A stretch of DNA of 64,000 bases from Sinorhizobium sp. B11 (GTDB lineage Bacteria > Pseudomonadota > Alphaproteobacteria > Rhizobiales > Rhizobiaceae): the NCBI GenBank assembly GCA_039725955.1, contig CP091034.1, forward strand, positions 1,302,001-1,366,000, written 5' to 3'. Below are positions 55,880-64,000 of this stretch, piece after piece. A program made the position numbers and the translations under genes. Below the pieces are notes generated by a model. The model saw only the letters and a program-made list of their open reading frames with translations, had not been told where the DNA came from and did no database searches. Position 1 is the stretch's first letter, and each line of letters opens with the position of its first letter.

Positions 55880-56194
55880 TCACAGCAGCAGGCCGGCTAT
55901 CCTGGCCGCCGACATGAAAGACGCCTGCGCTGCGCGAGGGCTTCTCAGCCCATCCATTGCATCTAGGCAGTGCTGGAGTGCTATGCGGTATTCGCGGCCG
56001 CGCTTGGCCGGCCAGCGCTTGAGATATTCGACGGCTTCCCAGGCGGTTGAAACGATGAAGCCGTTGCTTGGAGATATGACCCTGACGGGCGAGGGGAAGC
56101 GTTTTTCGCTCACGGCTTTCTCATTCCATTTGAATTCCAAACGGCCCGGTAACGCGCGAGACAAGAGATTGTTCCCGACGATCTTAATTTGCAT
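55880..56194 (-). CDS. DUF982 protein
   Basis: A 104-residue protein matching DUF982, a rhizobial family often present in many copies. Core features are FPSPVRVISPSNGFIVSTAW (leading strand), EAVEYLKRWPAKRGREYRIA, and HCLDAMDGLRSPRAAQASFM with the final helix AARIAGLLL. Start at 56194 (MQIKIVGNN) fits; the longer frame to 56275 covers unconserved residues. The function of the family is unknown. Confidence 0.78.
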   Translation of the reverse strand: MQIKIVGNNLLSRALPGRLEFKWNEKAVSEKRFPSPVRVISPSNGFIVSTAWEAVEYLKRWPAKRGREYRIALQHCLDAMDGLRSPRAAQASFMSAARIAGLLL

Positions 56195-56299
56195 AGTTGC
56201 TAAAATTTTGGGCCGCGCGCATAATAAAAATAAGGCTGGCAGGGAGGGCGTCGGCTGCGCAGGATGATGCGTCATGCCCTCTGAGGGAAATGCGGCGCG

Positions 56300-56512
56300 A
56301 TGTTGAAATCGTCAGTTCATCCCCAGGATTTACCGCTCTTTTCGGAAGATATAGACCTGTTGTCGCAGGTTCTGAATCAGGTTTGCGATGACAGCGGCAT
56401 TACTCCCCGCACACCGGAAGCTGACAGGATCGGCGCTGCCCTCATCCAGCTCTACAAGCAAGGCGTGAAGGACAGCGGCAAGCTGACCATCCTCGCCAAG
56501 ACCTATCTCTAA
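56300..56512 (+). CDS. Small protein, unknown
   Basis: A 70-residue helical product (MLKSSVHPQDLPLFSEDIDL, LSQVLNQVCDDSG, then GAALIQLYKQGVKDSGKLT). Similar small proteins occur widely in rhizobia without known role. A GCGGCGCG stretch precedes the ATG but the ribosome site is weak. Coding status is likely, not certain. Confidence 0.55.
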   Translation: MLKSSVHPQDLPLFSEDIDLLSQVLNQVCDDSGITPRTPEADRIGAALIQLYKQGVKDSGKLTILAKTYL

Positions 56513-56558
56513 GGCGTCCTGGTCAGAATGCCTCAAGCTGAGCAGGAGGGTTCCACGC

Positions 56559-56708
56559 TCAGTTCTGCTCGATCGAGACCCCGTCCTTGCCGATGTTCAT
56601 CTCGATGCCCTGAGGCTTGCTCTCCTCGTGATAGATGTAGGCGCCGAGGCCGACGACCAGGACGACGAGCGCGCCGATGACAAGATAAAGACCGCTGTTG
56701 CGATTCAA
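56559..56708 (-). CDS. 49-residue single-helix membrane protein
   Basis: Reading the minus strand from a TTG at 56708 gives 49 residues: a polar start, one strong membrane helix (LYLVIGALVVLVVGLGAYIY) and a charged tail ending GKDGVSIEQN. A GGGGGTAG stretch lies 12 bases before the TTG. It lies 62 bp past the XRE regulator on the same strand, so it could be the last gene of the polysaccharide operon. Too short for many gene callers; coding is supported by the clean hydrophobic segment and stop position. Confidence 0.6.
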   Translation of the reverse strand: MNRNSGLYLVIGALVVLVVGLGAYIYHEESKPQGIEMNIGKDGVSIEQN

Positions 56709-56770
56709 GACAGGCTACCCCCAACACGTTGACAGGACAGCCGAAACGCCCGAGAGAGCGCTTGGTTCCG

Positions 56771-57064
56771 TCAGTCGTCGTTGGCTGCGTTGAGGTTTTC
56801 CGGTCGGATGCCGTCATCGTTGGATGTCCGGGCGCGCAGGCGTATGCCAGGGCCTCCCTCGTCCTGATTGCCGCTGGCGATGAAGATGATGCCGCGGGCC
56901 TCCAGCGCATTGCGCACATCGATCATGGCGCGCGTCTCTCCTGCCCATTCGCCGTTTTCCAGCGCTGTCACCGTTTCGACGGAAAGTCCTGCATGTGCAG
57001 CGAGGTCCTCGATGCTCATGCCGATCATGGCGCGAGCGCCGCGTATCTGTGTTCCTGTAATCAT
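56771..57064 (-). CDS. XRE-family helix-turn-helix regulator at the end of the polysaccharide operon
   Basis: A 97-residue protein with an N-terminal lambda-repressor-like fold (MITGTQIRGARAMIGMSIED, then LAAHAGLSVETVTALENGEW). The C-terminal 40 residues (IRLRARTSNDDGIRPENLNA) are short and polar with no effector domain. The start overlaps the stop of the O-antigen ligase gene by 4 bp, so it is made together with the polysaccharide enzymes and may autoregulate the operon or control related adhesin genes. Confidence 0.88.
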   Translation of the reverse strand: MITGTQIRGARAMIGMSIEDLAAHAGLSVETVTALENGEWAGETRAMIDVRNALEARGIIFIASGNQDEGGPGIRLRARTSNDDGIRPENLNAANDD

Positions 57065-58335
57065 GCCCGAAACTTAGCGCCTTTGCCGAACTTCTCAAGT
57101 GGTTGCGAGCGGGCTGAACGCTTGTGGCGAACTTCCAGCGCGGCACAGCCCCAGACGATTCCGAACAGCAGGTAGACGTGCCGCCAGTGGTCGATATCGA
57201 TGACGTTGCCGATTGTCGCGTGGCCGAGGACCGAGATCCACGCGACCATGAGGAAAGGCTGCCATGGCCGGTCGAGCAGCATGTTGCGGAAGCCGAGAGT
57301 GAGCGTCCAGCATAGCATGCCGACATAGCTGACGAAGCCCAGCCAGCCGTAGGTGGTCAGCGATTTCAGCCAGATATTGTGCTCGTCTTCCGGAAACATC
57401 GTGCCGAAGACGAGCGGCCCGATACCGAGCGGCCGCTCCATCATCATCTGGAAACCGATGCGATGGCGGTCGAAACGGCCGAGATGCTCGCCGTCATATT
57501 GCTGCACGAGCTGGGCGCGGGCGGAAAAGAGCTCGCTGACCTTGGGGACCTGCAGCGCCACCACCAGCGAGGCGGCCATCAGGATGATGGCACCAAGTGA
57601 CAGGATTAGCACCCTGAGCCGGAAAGCGCCGCTGCGCTCCTTCAGCAGCATGATGAAGATCAGTATCAACACGGTGACGGCGAAAAGACCCCAGGCCGCA
57701 CGCGAGAAGGAGAGGAAGATGCCGAGCGCCAGGATGAGCAGCGCTCCCGCCTTGATCGGCAAGGTTCTGAGATTCCCGGCGAGAATGCCATGGACGAGGT
57801 AGAGCGCCGGTGGCACGAGAAACGGACCGAAAACGTTCGGATCCTGGAAGGCGCCCTTGGCGCGGTCGTAGAGGGTGAAGACTTCCGAGCCCGGAAAGGC
57901 GTGGAAATAGCCGAGGATGCCGAGCATGGAGGTGATCACCGCCGCAAAGCTCCAGGCGTTGAAGATCAGCGGCAGCCGCTTGTGGCTATCCTCGATGATG
58001 GCGGCATAAAAGATCGAGGTTAGCGCCAGGAAGGTGGAGACGGCAATATACATCGGGCCGGTCGCCAGGTCCCGCATCTGGGTGAGCGACAGCATGCCGC
58101 CGATGTTGAAAGTGAGTAGCAGTGCCAGGAGCGGCGCGGTGGTGCGGGATATCTTCAGGCCGAGGATGAACCACAGACCGACCAATCCTGCCATCCAGAG
58201 TTCATAAGGTGCCGGCTCGTCGATGACGAAGCCCGAAAGGAACACCCCGAAAGCGACCGCCGCCGAGCCGATGAGGCGCAGCGTCAGCCGTTGCGGCTGC
58301 GCTACGCGCACAAGGGAGGCGTCGATCGTGCTCAA
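57061..58335 (-). CDS. O-antigen ligase / Wzy polymerase family protein
   Basis: A 424-residue polytopic inner-membrane protein with about 11 helices and a large periplasmic loop (around residues 270-320) containing FDRHRIGFQMMMERPLGIGP and PEDEHNIWLKSLTTYGWLG, the Wzy/WaaL signature (GxGxxxF...H-N). It should polymerise lipid-linked repeat units or ligate glycan. The start overlaps the sugar-transferase gene (58332) by 4 bp. Polymerase is more likely than ligase here, given the adjoining Wza and Wzc genes. Confidence 0.87.
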   Translation of the reverse strand: MSTIDASLVRVAQPQRLTLRLIGSAAVAFGVFLSGFVIDEPAPYELWMAGLVGLWFILGLKISRTTAPLLALLLTFNIGGMLSLTQMRDLATGPMYIAVSTFLALTSIFYAAIIEDSHKRLPLIFNAWSFAAVITSMLGILGYFHAFPGSEVFTLYDRAKGAFQDPNVFGPFLVPPALYLVHGILAGNLRTLPIKAGALLILALGIFLSFSRAAWGLFAVTVLILIFIMLLKERSGAFRLRVLILSLGAIILMAASLVVALQVPKVSELFSARAQLVQQYDGEHLGRFDRHRIGFQMMMERPLGIGPLVFGTMFPEDEHNIWLKSLTTYGWLGFVSYVGMLCWTLTLGFRNMLLDRPWQPFLMVAWISVLGHATIGNVIDIDHWRHVYLLFGIVWGCAALEVRHKRSARSQPLEKFGKGAKFRA

Positions 58336-59894
58336 TAGGCGTTTTCCGTGTTGAGCAGCCGGATAGGCGTCAGGAACAGGATCTTGAGGTCGAACCAGAG
58401 CGACCAGTTCTCGATGTAATAGAGGTCGTAGGCCGTGCGGAACTTGATCTTGTCGTCATTGTCCACCTCGCCGCGCCAGCCATTGATCTGCGCCCAGCCG
58501 GTGACGCCTGGCTTGACGCGGTGGCGGGCAAAATAGCCGTCGACGATATCGGCAAAGGCACGGTCGTGCGCCTGGGCGAGCACGGCATGCGGGCGTGGGC
58601 CGACCAGCGAAAGCTCGCCCTTCAGCACGTTGAAGAGCTGCGGCAATTCGTCGATCGAGGTTTTGCGAATGAAGCGCCCGACGCGGGTGACGCGTGGATC
58701 ACCCTTCGTCACAGCAGCCTTCGCGCTCGGGTCGCTCATGCTGGTGTACATGGAGCGAAACTTGAAGACGTTGATGACTTCATTGTTGAAGCCATGACGC
58801 TTCTGCATGAAGAAGACAGGTCCTTCCGACGTCATCTTCACGGCAATCGCCGTTGCCACCATGATCGGCCACAGCAGGCAGAGAGCGACGATAGTGAAGA
58901 AGATATCGAAAGCGCGCTTCGCAACGGAATCCCAGTCGCGGATCGGCTTCTTGAAGATGTCGAGCATCGGCACGTCACCGACATGCGAATAGGCGCGCGG
59001 ACGGAAACGCAGGCGATTGGCGTGAGCCGCAAGGCGGATATCGACCGGCAGCACCCAAAGCTTCTTCAGGAGCTCGAAGATGCGTGCTTCGGCAGACAGT
59101 GGCAGTGCAATGATCAGCATGTCGATGCGCGTCATCCGCACGAACTCAACGAGTTCGCTGACCGTGCCGAGCTTCGGGTAGCCGGCGACCATGATCGGCG
59201 AGCGCTTCTCGCCGCGGTCGTCGAAGATGCCGCAGATACGGATATCGTTATCCGCCTGCTGCTCCAGCATGCGGATCAGTTCCTTGGCCGGCTCGCCGCC
59301 GCCGACGATGACGGCGCGGCGCTCCATGATGCCGTTGCGCGCCCAGTTGCGTACGCCCTGTGCCACGAGGAAGCGTTCGACAACCAGGAAAATCGCTCCT
59401 GCAGCGAGCCAGATAGCGTAGGATTCCGCAGTTGCCGCGCTAAGCCCGCGGATGAGCGAGAAAGCGCCTGACGTCAGCAGGAAGACGACGGCAAATGCCG
59501 CGAATGCACGCGGCAGATATCGCACACGGGCTCTGAGAGCCGGAATGGAATAGGTATCGGCAAGCTGAAGCGCTACCACGGTCAATGCCGAAACGATCGC
59601 CGCCATAGCGGCCCGCATCAGGATACCGTCGCTGCCGTCGCCGGGAGCGAAATAGAAGGCGACGAGGCCGATGACGAATTGCGTGAGGAATTCCAGCAGT
59701 CGCAACTGGCCGATAATGATTGTCGGCGAATAGGTTCCGTCACGGAACTGCTCGGCAATCTGGCGTGCGTAGGGATTGATGCCAGGTGTCTCACCGGCCG
59801 CGTGCGCTGAGGTGCCGCTGCGTGTCTCCATGTCGGAAACCTGCTTGCGCAGGGCTTCGACGTCGAACTGTCCGCTCTTTTCCAGCTTGTTCAT
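58332..59894 (-). CDS. Undecaprenyl-phosphate sugar-1-phosphate transferase (WcaJ/PssY-type)
   Basis: A 520-residue initiating enzyme that loads the first sugar phosphate on undecaprenyl phosphate. An unusual 45-residue polar N-terminus precedes four helices, then a Rossmann-like domain ([20 protein letters not shown]), a fifth helix ([19 protein letters not shown]) and the C-terminal bacterial sugar transferase domain with [48 protein letters not shown] and [20 protein letters not shown]. Matches holdfast HfsE and rhizobial/agrobacterial enzymes of attachment polysaccharides. The sugar is probably glucose or galactose. Confidence 0.92.
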   Translation of the reverse strand: MNKLEKSGQFDVEALRKQVSDMETRSGTSAHAAGETPGINPYARQIAEQFRDGTYSPTIIIGQLRLLEFLTQFVIGLVAFYFAPGDGSDGILMRAAMAAIVSALTVVALQLADTYSIPALRARVRYLPRAFAAFAVVFLLTSGAFSLIRGLSAATAESYAIWLAAGAIFLVVERFLVAQGVRNWARNGIMERRAVIVGGGEPAKELIRMLEQQADNDIRICGIFDDRGEKRSPIMVAGYPKLGTVSELVEFVRMTRIDMLIIALPLSAEARIFELLKKLWVLPVDIRLAAHANRLRFRPRAYSHVGDVPMLDIFKKPIRDWDSVAKRAFDIFFTIVALCLLWPIMVATAIAVKMTSEGPVFFMQKRHGFNNEVINVFKFRSMYTSMSDPSAKAAVTKGDPRVTRVGRFIRKTSIDELPQLFNVLKGELSLVGPRPHAVLAQAHDRAFADIVDGYFARHRVKPGVTGWAQINGWRGEVDNDDKIKFRTAYDLYYIENWSLWFDLKILFLTPIRLLNTENAY

Positions 59895-59949
59895 GGGGCT
59901 TCATCGCTCGTTGATGTGAGCGGGATAACAGAAAGCCCCTAAGAAACAT

Positions 59950-61119
59950 TTACGAGGCGGCCGGACTTGCCTGTGCCGCAGCGGGATTGACGAGTTCGCC
60001 GTAGAGTTTCAGCACCTCGCGGGCCATGACCGGCGCGGAGAAGATCGATTTGACCGCATCAGGAGAGGGCATGACCTTGTCGTGCCAGCCAGGCACCGTC
60101 AGTGCTTCCGCCATCACCCGCGCCAGATCATCGGAATCTCCCGGTGTCACCAGTGCGGGACTGTTCGCCCCGAGCACCTCCGGAATGCCGCCAACGCGCG
60201 AGGCGATGACGGTCTTTCCGGCGCCGAGCCCTTCCAGCACGATATAGGGCATGGCTTCGGCGCGGGAGGGAACGACGAGGTTCTGCGCCATGGAGAAGGC
60301 ATCCTTCACGCGCATGGCGGGCAGCATGCCGATGCGCTTGCCGAGACCGCGCTCCACCATCATCTCGCGATAGCGGTCGCGTTCCGGCCCGTCCCCGATC
60401 ATCAGTGCCGAAAGCGGCCGACCGAGCAGGCGCTCGGTCTTGGCGAAGGCATCGATGAAGAGATCCGGGCCCTTGAGGTCGCGCAGCATGCCGACATAAA
60501 TGAAGTGCACGGCATCCGAACGGGTCGGAATGTCGGAAAAATCCCGCGCGCCAATACCGTTATAGATCAGACGGTTGGTGACCCGCGGCCGACCCACCTT
60601 GGTCGCATAGGTCTGGCGTTCATAGTCGCAGATGAAGACCAGTGCATCGGTAAAATATTCCTGCAGCCGCTCCATGCGCAGCACGAACTGGCCGAGCATG
60701 GAGGCGCGGGAATAATGCAGGCTTCCGCCATGCGCAGTATAGAGGCGGGCTACGCGATACCTGTTGACCCGCAAGGCTGAGCCGGCAAGCCGCGCAAGCA
60801 CACCGCCCTTGGCGCCGTGCCCATGCAGCACATCCGGCCGCAAACTCCTGATTTCCTTGAACGTGTTCCAGAGAACCATCATGTCCGACGGGCTGATGGA
60901 CCGCCTGATCGGAATACGTGTCAGGCCGAGCGAGAGATAGGGGCGGATATCGTCGAAGAGACGATCCTCATATTCGCCGCCGGTCGAACTGTCGCAGATG
61001 ATGCCAATTTCGTGCCCCGCCCGGCTGTGTTCTTCGACCAGGTCGCGGACATGGCGGAAAATTCCGCCGACCGGCGACCGGAAGCAGTGAAGAATGCGGA
61101 GGGGCCTCTGTTCTGCCAT
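59950..61119 (-). CDS. GT4-family glycosyltransferase
   Basis: A 389-residue GT-B transferase. N-terminal donor-side start ILHCFRSPVGGIFRHVRDLV with the Gly-rich loop; C-terminal half has YVGMLRDLKGPDLFIDAF, ALMIGDGPERDRY, and the E-x7-E region SRAEAMPYIVLEGLGAGKTV with SRVGGIPEVL. It should add a sugar to the lipid-linked repeat at the cytosolic face. It starts 3 bp after the Wza-like gene stop and is followed by the initiating transferase after 55 bp. Confidence 0.92.
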   Translation of the reverse strand: MAEQRPLRILHCFRSPVGGIFRHVRDLVEEHSRAGHEIGIICDSSTGGEYEDRLFDDIRPYLSLGLTRIPIRRSISPSDMMVLWNTFKEIRSLRPDVLHGHGAKGGVLARLAGSALRVNRYRVARLYTAHGGSLHYSRASMLGQFVLRMERLQEYFTDALVFICDYERQTYATKVGRPRVTNRLIYNGIGARDFSDIPTRSDAVHFIYVGMLRDLKGPDLFIDAFAKTERLLGRPLSALMIGDGPERDRYREMMVERGLGKRIGMLPAMRVKDAFSMAQNLVVPSRAEAMPYIVLEGLGAGKTVIASRVGGIPEVLGANSPALVTPGDSDDLARVMAEALTVPGWHDKVMPSPDAVKSIFSAPVMAREVLKLYGELVNPAAAQASPAAS

Positions 61120-61122
61120 CGG

Positions 61123-61698
61123 CTAGAAGAGCCGTTCACGAACATAGATCGTGTCGCCGGCGATGATCGGGCCGGAAATATTGACGCGGCCCGTCAGTAC
61201 CTGTCCGTTGATCTTGCGCGTGACGTCGACCATGCTCTGGTTGGCACGGCTGGAAAAGCCGCCGGCAACGGCGATGGCGTTCTGCACGGTCATGCCGGGA
61301 ACATAGGCATATTGGCCGGGCTGGCCGACTTCGCCCATGATGTAGACGGAGCGATAGCGGTCGACATCGATGGTGACATCGGGGTCGCGAAGATATCCCT
61401 GCTGCAGCTTCTGCGCGATCTGGCCGGAAAGCTGCTGCAGGGTGCGGCCACGGGCAGGGACCTGGCCGATAAGCGGGAACGCGATATAGCCGGCCTGATC
61501 CACCGTATAGGTGTTGGTCAGCGTCGCTTGATCGAAGACGGTGATGCGCAGGCGATCGCCGCTATCGAGCGAATAGGGCTGGATCGTCGCCTGGTTGAAG
61601 GCCTTCGGCGCCGGCCGATAGGTGGTGCAACCGCCCAATGCAGCCGTCATGGCGGCGAGGCTCATAGCCATCAATGTCTTGGGCTGGACGAAGGGCAT
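61123..61698 (-). CDS. Outer-membrane polysaccharide export lipoprotein (Wza-like)
   Basis: A 191-residue lipoprotein with lipobox LGGC and the Poly_export domain (YSLDSGDRLRITVFDQATLT, DQAGYIAFPLIGQVPARGRT) followed by one SLBB-like repeat (VYIMGEVGQPGQYAYVPGMT). The start at 61698 (MPFVQPKTLMAMSLAAMTAA) is chosen because it opens directly on the signal peptide; the in-frame 61785 start adds 29 residues. It is shorter than enteric Wza, which has a C-terminal pore helix, so the outer-membrane pore may be incomplete or need a partner. First gene of the minus-strand operon. Confidence 0.9.
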   Translation of the reverse strand: MPFVQPKTLMAMSLAAMTAALGGCTTYRPAPKAFNQATIQPYSLDSGDRLRITVFDQATLTNTYTVDQAGYIAFPLIGQVPARGRTLQQLSGQIAQKLQQGYLRDPDVTIDVDRYRSVYIMGEVGQPGQYAYVPGMTVQNAIAVAGGFSSRANQSMVDVTRKINGQVLTGRVNISGPIIAGDTIYVRERLF

Positions 61699-61885
61699 CC
61701 GCTTGCTCACAGGAAGATAAATCGGTCGAGCCGTTATCGATCTATTAGGGTTAATGCCCGGTAAAAAATCCGCCGATTTCCGCAAATCCTTTATCAGATC
61801 CGTCTCATCTGCGAGGGATATGCCATTAACCGTTGAGTTACCATGGTCGTTTACGCTTGCGGCAGTTTGTATTGGAGTAATGAGT
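61699..61885. promoter_or_regulatory. Divergent promoter region with CtrA-like site
   Basis: The 187-bp gap drives the Wza-like operon (minus) and the Wzc-like gene (plus). At 61826-61840 TTAACCGTTGAGTTA resembles the CtrA pattern TTAA-N7-TTAA with the second half degenerate; TTAACCGT and GTTACCAT repeat with an 11-bp period, as near bcsN. GGAG at 61874 is the ribosome site of the Wzc-like gene. Confidence 0.4.
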
Positions 61886-64000
61886 ATGTCCCGCGTAGCG
61901 AGTGATCAGGATGTGGACATCGACCTCGGCCAGCTTGTGCGCGCGGTCTGGGCCCGTCGGCTGAAGATATTGACGATCACCGCATTGGGTGCGGCTGTCG
62001 CATTTGCCGGCGCCAAGATAGTTTCGCCGCAATATCGCAGCGAGACGCGCGTCCTTATCGAGCCGCGCGCTCCCGCATTCGCGAGTACACAGACCAACGA
62101 CGCCAGTGCCGGACCACTGCTCGACGAGTTGAATATTTCGAGCCAGGTGCAGATCCTGCAGTCGGCGGACCTCATCAAACAGGTCATCAACAATCTGAAG
62201 CTCTATAATCTGCCGGAATTCGATGCGGCTGCGAACGGGTCCGCGCTCACCGATATACTCGTGGCACTGCACCTGAAGAAAAACCCGCTGGAAAACCCGC
62301 CGGAAGAGCGTGTTATCGACGCCTTCACGCAGCGCCTGCAGGTCTATCAGGTGCCGGGCTCGCGCGTCATCGGCATCACTTTCACCTCCAAGGATCCGAA
62401 GCTCGCCGCCAGCATTCCGAACGCCATGGCGCAGGTCTACCTGGCAATCCAGAGCGGTGCCAAGCTCGCTTCCAACACGGAGGCCACCCGCTGGCTCGAG
62501 CCGGAGATCGACAACCTGCGCCAGAAGGTGGGCGAGGCCGAGAAGAAGGTCGCCGATTACCGCACCACCCATGGTCTGCTGCAGACCAACGGCACCACGA
62601 CCTTTACTGCACAGCAGCTCAACGATATCTCCATCGAGCTGACCCGCGTGCGCACCGACAAGGCGAATGCCGAGGCGAGGGCGCAGGCCGTGCGCAACGC
62701 GCTGTCTTCAGGCGAGCCCTCCGATACGCTAAGTGACATCATGTCGTCGCAGTCGATCCAGCGGCTCAAGGCGACCGAATCCGGGCTGCAGTCGCAGATT
62801 TCCGATTTGCAGACGAGCCTGCTCAACAACCATCCGCGGCTGAAGAGCCTGCGCGCCCAGCTTGCCGATATACGTACGCAGATCCGGCAGGAAACGCAGA
62901 AGATCCTCGCCAGCATCGAGAACGAAACCAAGGTGGCCGATCTGCGTGCCAAGGAACTGGAGCAGCAATCCGATACGCTGCAGGCCAACAGTGCCAGGGC
63001 GGGCGAGGATGCAGTGGGCCTCAACGCGCTGGAGCGGGAGGCGAATGCCCAGCGCCAGCTTCTCGAAACCTACCTCGTTCGTTACCGCGAGGCTGCTTCC
63101 CGTGCCGACCGCAATTCCAGCCCGGCCGACGCGCGCATTGTTTCGAAGGCGATCGAACAGGTCGATCCTTATTTCCCGAAAGTGGTGCCGATCGTCGTGG
63201 TCGCCGCTGTCGCGACGCTCATCATGAGCGCGATCGTCATCATGCTCTCCGAACTCTTCAGCGGTCGTGCACTGCGCCCTGTCGAGGCCACCAATGTCGG
63301 GGCCACCGACGTCGAGGCCACGAATATCCAGGAGAGGGTCGAGGAGGAAGGGCAGGGCGAGGCAGCGCCTGTTCCCGCCCCGAAGCTCGTCAGGCCGAGC
63401 ATGCTGACGGCGGCCATGGATGATGAGAAGGAGCCGGAAGCGGAGCCCGTAGAGGAAGCGCTTGCCGATGACAACGAATTCTCCGTTTCGTCCGTCGCGA
63501 GCTATCTGACCGACTGCCGCGCCCCCCTTGCCGTCTCCATATCTCCGAGTGGTGACAATGGCTCGGCGGCAACAGTCGCCCTTGCGCGTTTGCTCGCCGA
63601 TACCGGACGCCGCGTGATCCTGGTCGACATGACCGGCAGCGGCTATCCGAGCGAACTGATGGCGGAAAATCCCGAAGCACTGGGCGTTACCGATCTACTC
63701 TGCGGTGAGGCTGCCTTCGGCGAGACGATCCATGGCGATCGTATGTCGGACGCGCATCTGATCCCGCAGGGTGTGAGCGATGTGCGCCGCGCCATGCGGG
63801 GCGTCGACAGGCTGTCGCTGCTGCTCGATGCGCTGACATCGGCCTATGATATCGTCATTGTCGAATGCGGCGCGGCTGATGTCGCCGGGGTTTCGCGGCT
63901 GACGCGCAGCAAGGAAATCGAGATCATCCTGTCGCTGCCCGAAATCGATGAGGCTGCTTTCGTCGGCCTCATGCAGGATTTCCAGAGCGCCGGTTACGAG
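61886..64000 (+). CDS. Wzc/GumC-like chain-length protein with degenerate ATPase, 3' end outside window
   Basis: The visible 705 residues start MSRVASDQDVDIDLGQLVRA. There are a Wzz N-terminal domain with a first helix (near residues 25-45), a long coiled-coil region (residues 200-400), a second helix (432-455, VPIVVVAAVATLIMSAIVIM), an acidic repetitive linker, and a C-terminal domain like a bacterial tyrosine kinase from about 535. Where a Walker A GxxxxGKS/T is expected it has SPSGDNGSAAT (about 553-562), with no Lys; Walker A-prime reads ILVDMTGSG without the second acidic residue. It probably controls chain length and export without normal kinase activity. GGAG lies 8 bp before ATG 61886; ATG 61880 is the alternative. 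Confidence 0.88.
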   Translation, partial: MSRVASDQDVDIDLGQLVRAVWARRLKILTITALGAAVAFAGAKIVSPQYRSETRVLIEPRAPAFASTQTNDASAGPLLDELNISSQVQILQSADLIKQVINNLKLYNLPEFDAAANGSALTDILVALHLKKNPLENPPEERVIDAFTQRLQVYQVPGSRVIGITFTSKDPKLAASIPNAMAQVYLAIQSGAKLASNTEATRWLEPEIDNLRQKVGEAEKKVADYRTTHGLLQTNGTTTFTAQQLNDISIELTRVRTDKANAEARAQAVRNALSSGEPSDTLSDIMSSQSIQRLKATESGLQSQISDLQTSLLNNHPRLKSLRAQLADIRTQIRQETQKILASIENETKVADLRAKELEQQSDTLQANSARAGEDAVGLNALEREANAQRQLLETYLVRYREAASRADRNSSPADARIVSKAIEQVDPYFPKVVPIVVVAAVATLIMSAIVIMLSELFSGRALRPVEATNVGATDVEATNIQERVEEEGQGEAAPVPAPKLVRPSMLTAAMDDEKEPEAEPVEEALADDNEFSVSSVASYLTDCRAPLAVSISPSGDNGSAATVALARLLADTGRRVILVDMTGSGYPSELMAENPEALGVTDLLCGEAAFGETIHGDRMSDAHLIPQGVSDVRRAMRGVDRLSLLLDALTSAYDIVIVECGAADVAGVSRLTRSKEIEIILSLPEIDEAAFVGLMQDFQSAGYE

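Overview
The window is a contiguous piece of an alphaproteobacterial chromosome, most likely Rhizobium or a close relative in the Rhizobiaceae. The base composition is GC-rich. Several rhizobial hallmarks support the assignment: a BcsN-type cellulose operon, the LdtR/LdtP pair, an alphaproteobacterial-type Bpt leucyl-transferase, the glyA-nrdR-ribD-ribE-ribH-nusB order, a RIME1-like intergenic element, and DUF982, DUF1236 and DUF6163 proteins. Genes are dense and mostly intact, with many 1-8 bp overlaps. purM is cut by the left edge and a Wzc-like gene by the right edge.

Region 1 (1-12 kb): purM faces a PerM-like transporter gene, hdaA (DnaA regulation), ppk and ppx (polyphosphate). A minus-strand block follows: a phytase-esterase-like secreted protein, a membrane class III cyclase, RNase D and a Tat-exported multicopper oxidase. 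11-bp periodic Pho-box-like repeats lie before ppk and before the phytase-like gene, suggesting common phosphate-starvation control.

Region 2 (12-25 kb): aspS, an unknown exported protein, parC, an AHSA1 protein, an AbrB-Doc toxin-antitoxin pair, an EamA exporter, bpt, an RDD protein, hemB, a DUF6163 protein, the MarR regulator ldtR and its presumed target ldtP.

Region 3 (25-42 kb): one-carbon and riboflavin synthesis with NrdR and NusB, interrupted by small minus-strand genes. Then come the H+-pumping pyrophosphatase, bamE, a cytochrome bc1 chaperone, yceD, plsX-fabH-ihfA-merR, and a divergent pair of an orphan receiver and a hybrid histidine kinase.

Region 4 (42.5-52 kb): a cellulose synthesis operon, bcsN-bcsA-bcsB-bcsZ plus a TPR protein gene. 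The last gene carries five separate +1 shifts, all in homopolymer runs. A CtrA-like site lies upstream of bcsN.

Region 5 (52-57 kb): accessory small genes: a HAD phosphatase, an outer-membrane barrel, several small exported or unknown proteins, tRNA-Pro(GGG) and an AT-rich non-coding stretch.

Region 6 (56.5-64 kb): a surface polysaccharide locus of Wzx/Wzy type. The minus-strand operon runs Wza-like lipoprotein, GT4, polyprenyl-phosphate sugar transferase, Wzy/ligase, XRE regulator, with a small membrane protein just beyond. A divergent Wzc-like protein has a degenerate ATPase. The gene set resembles adhesin loci of the Agrobacterium unipolar polysaccharide, rhizobial glucomannan and Caulobacter holdfast type. 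With the cellulose operon it makes 42-64 kb largely an attachment and biofilm region.
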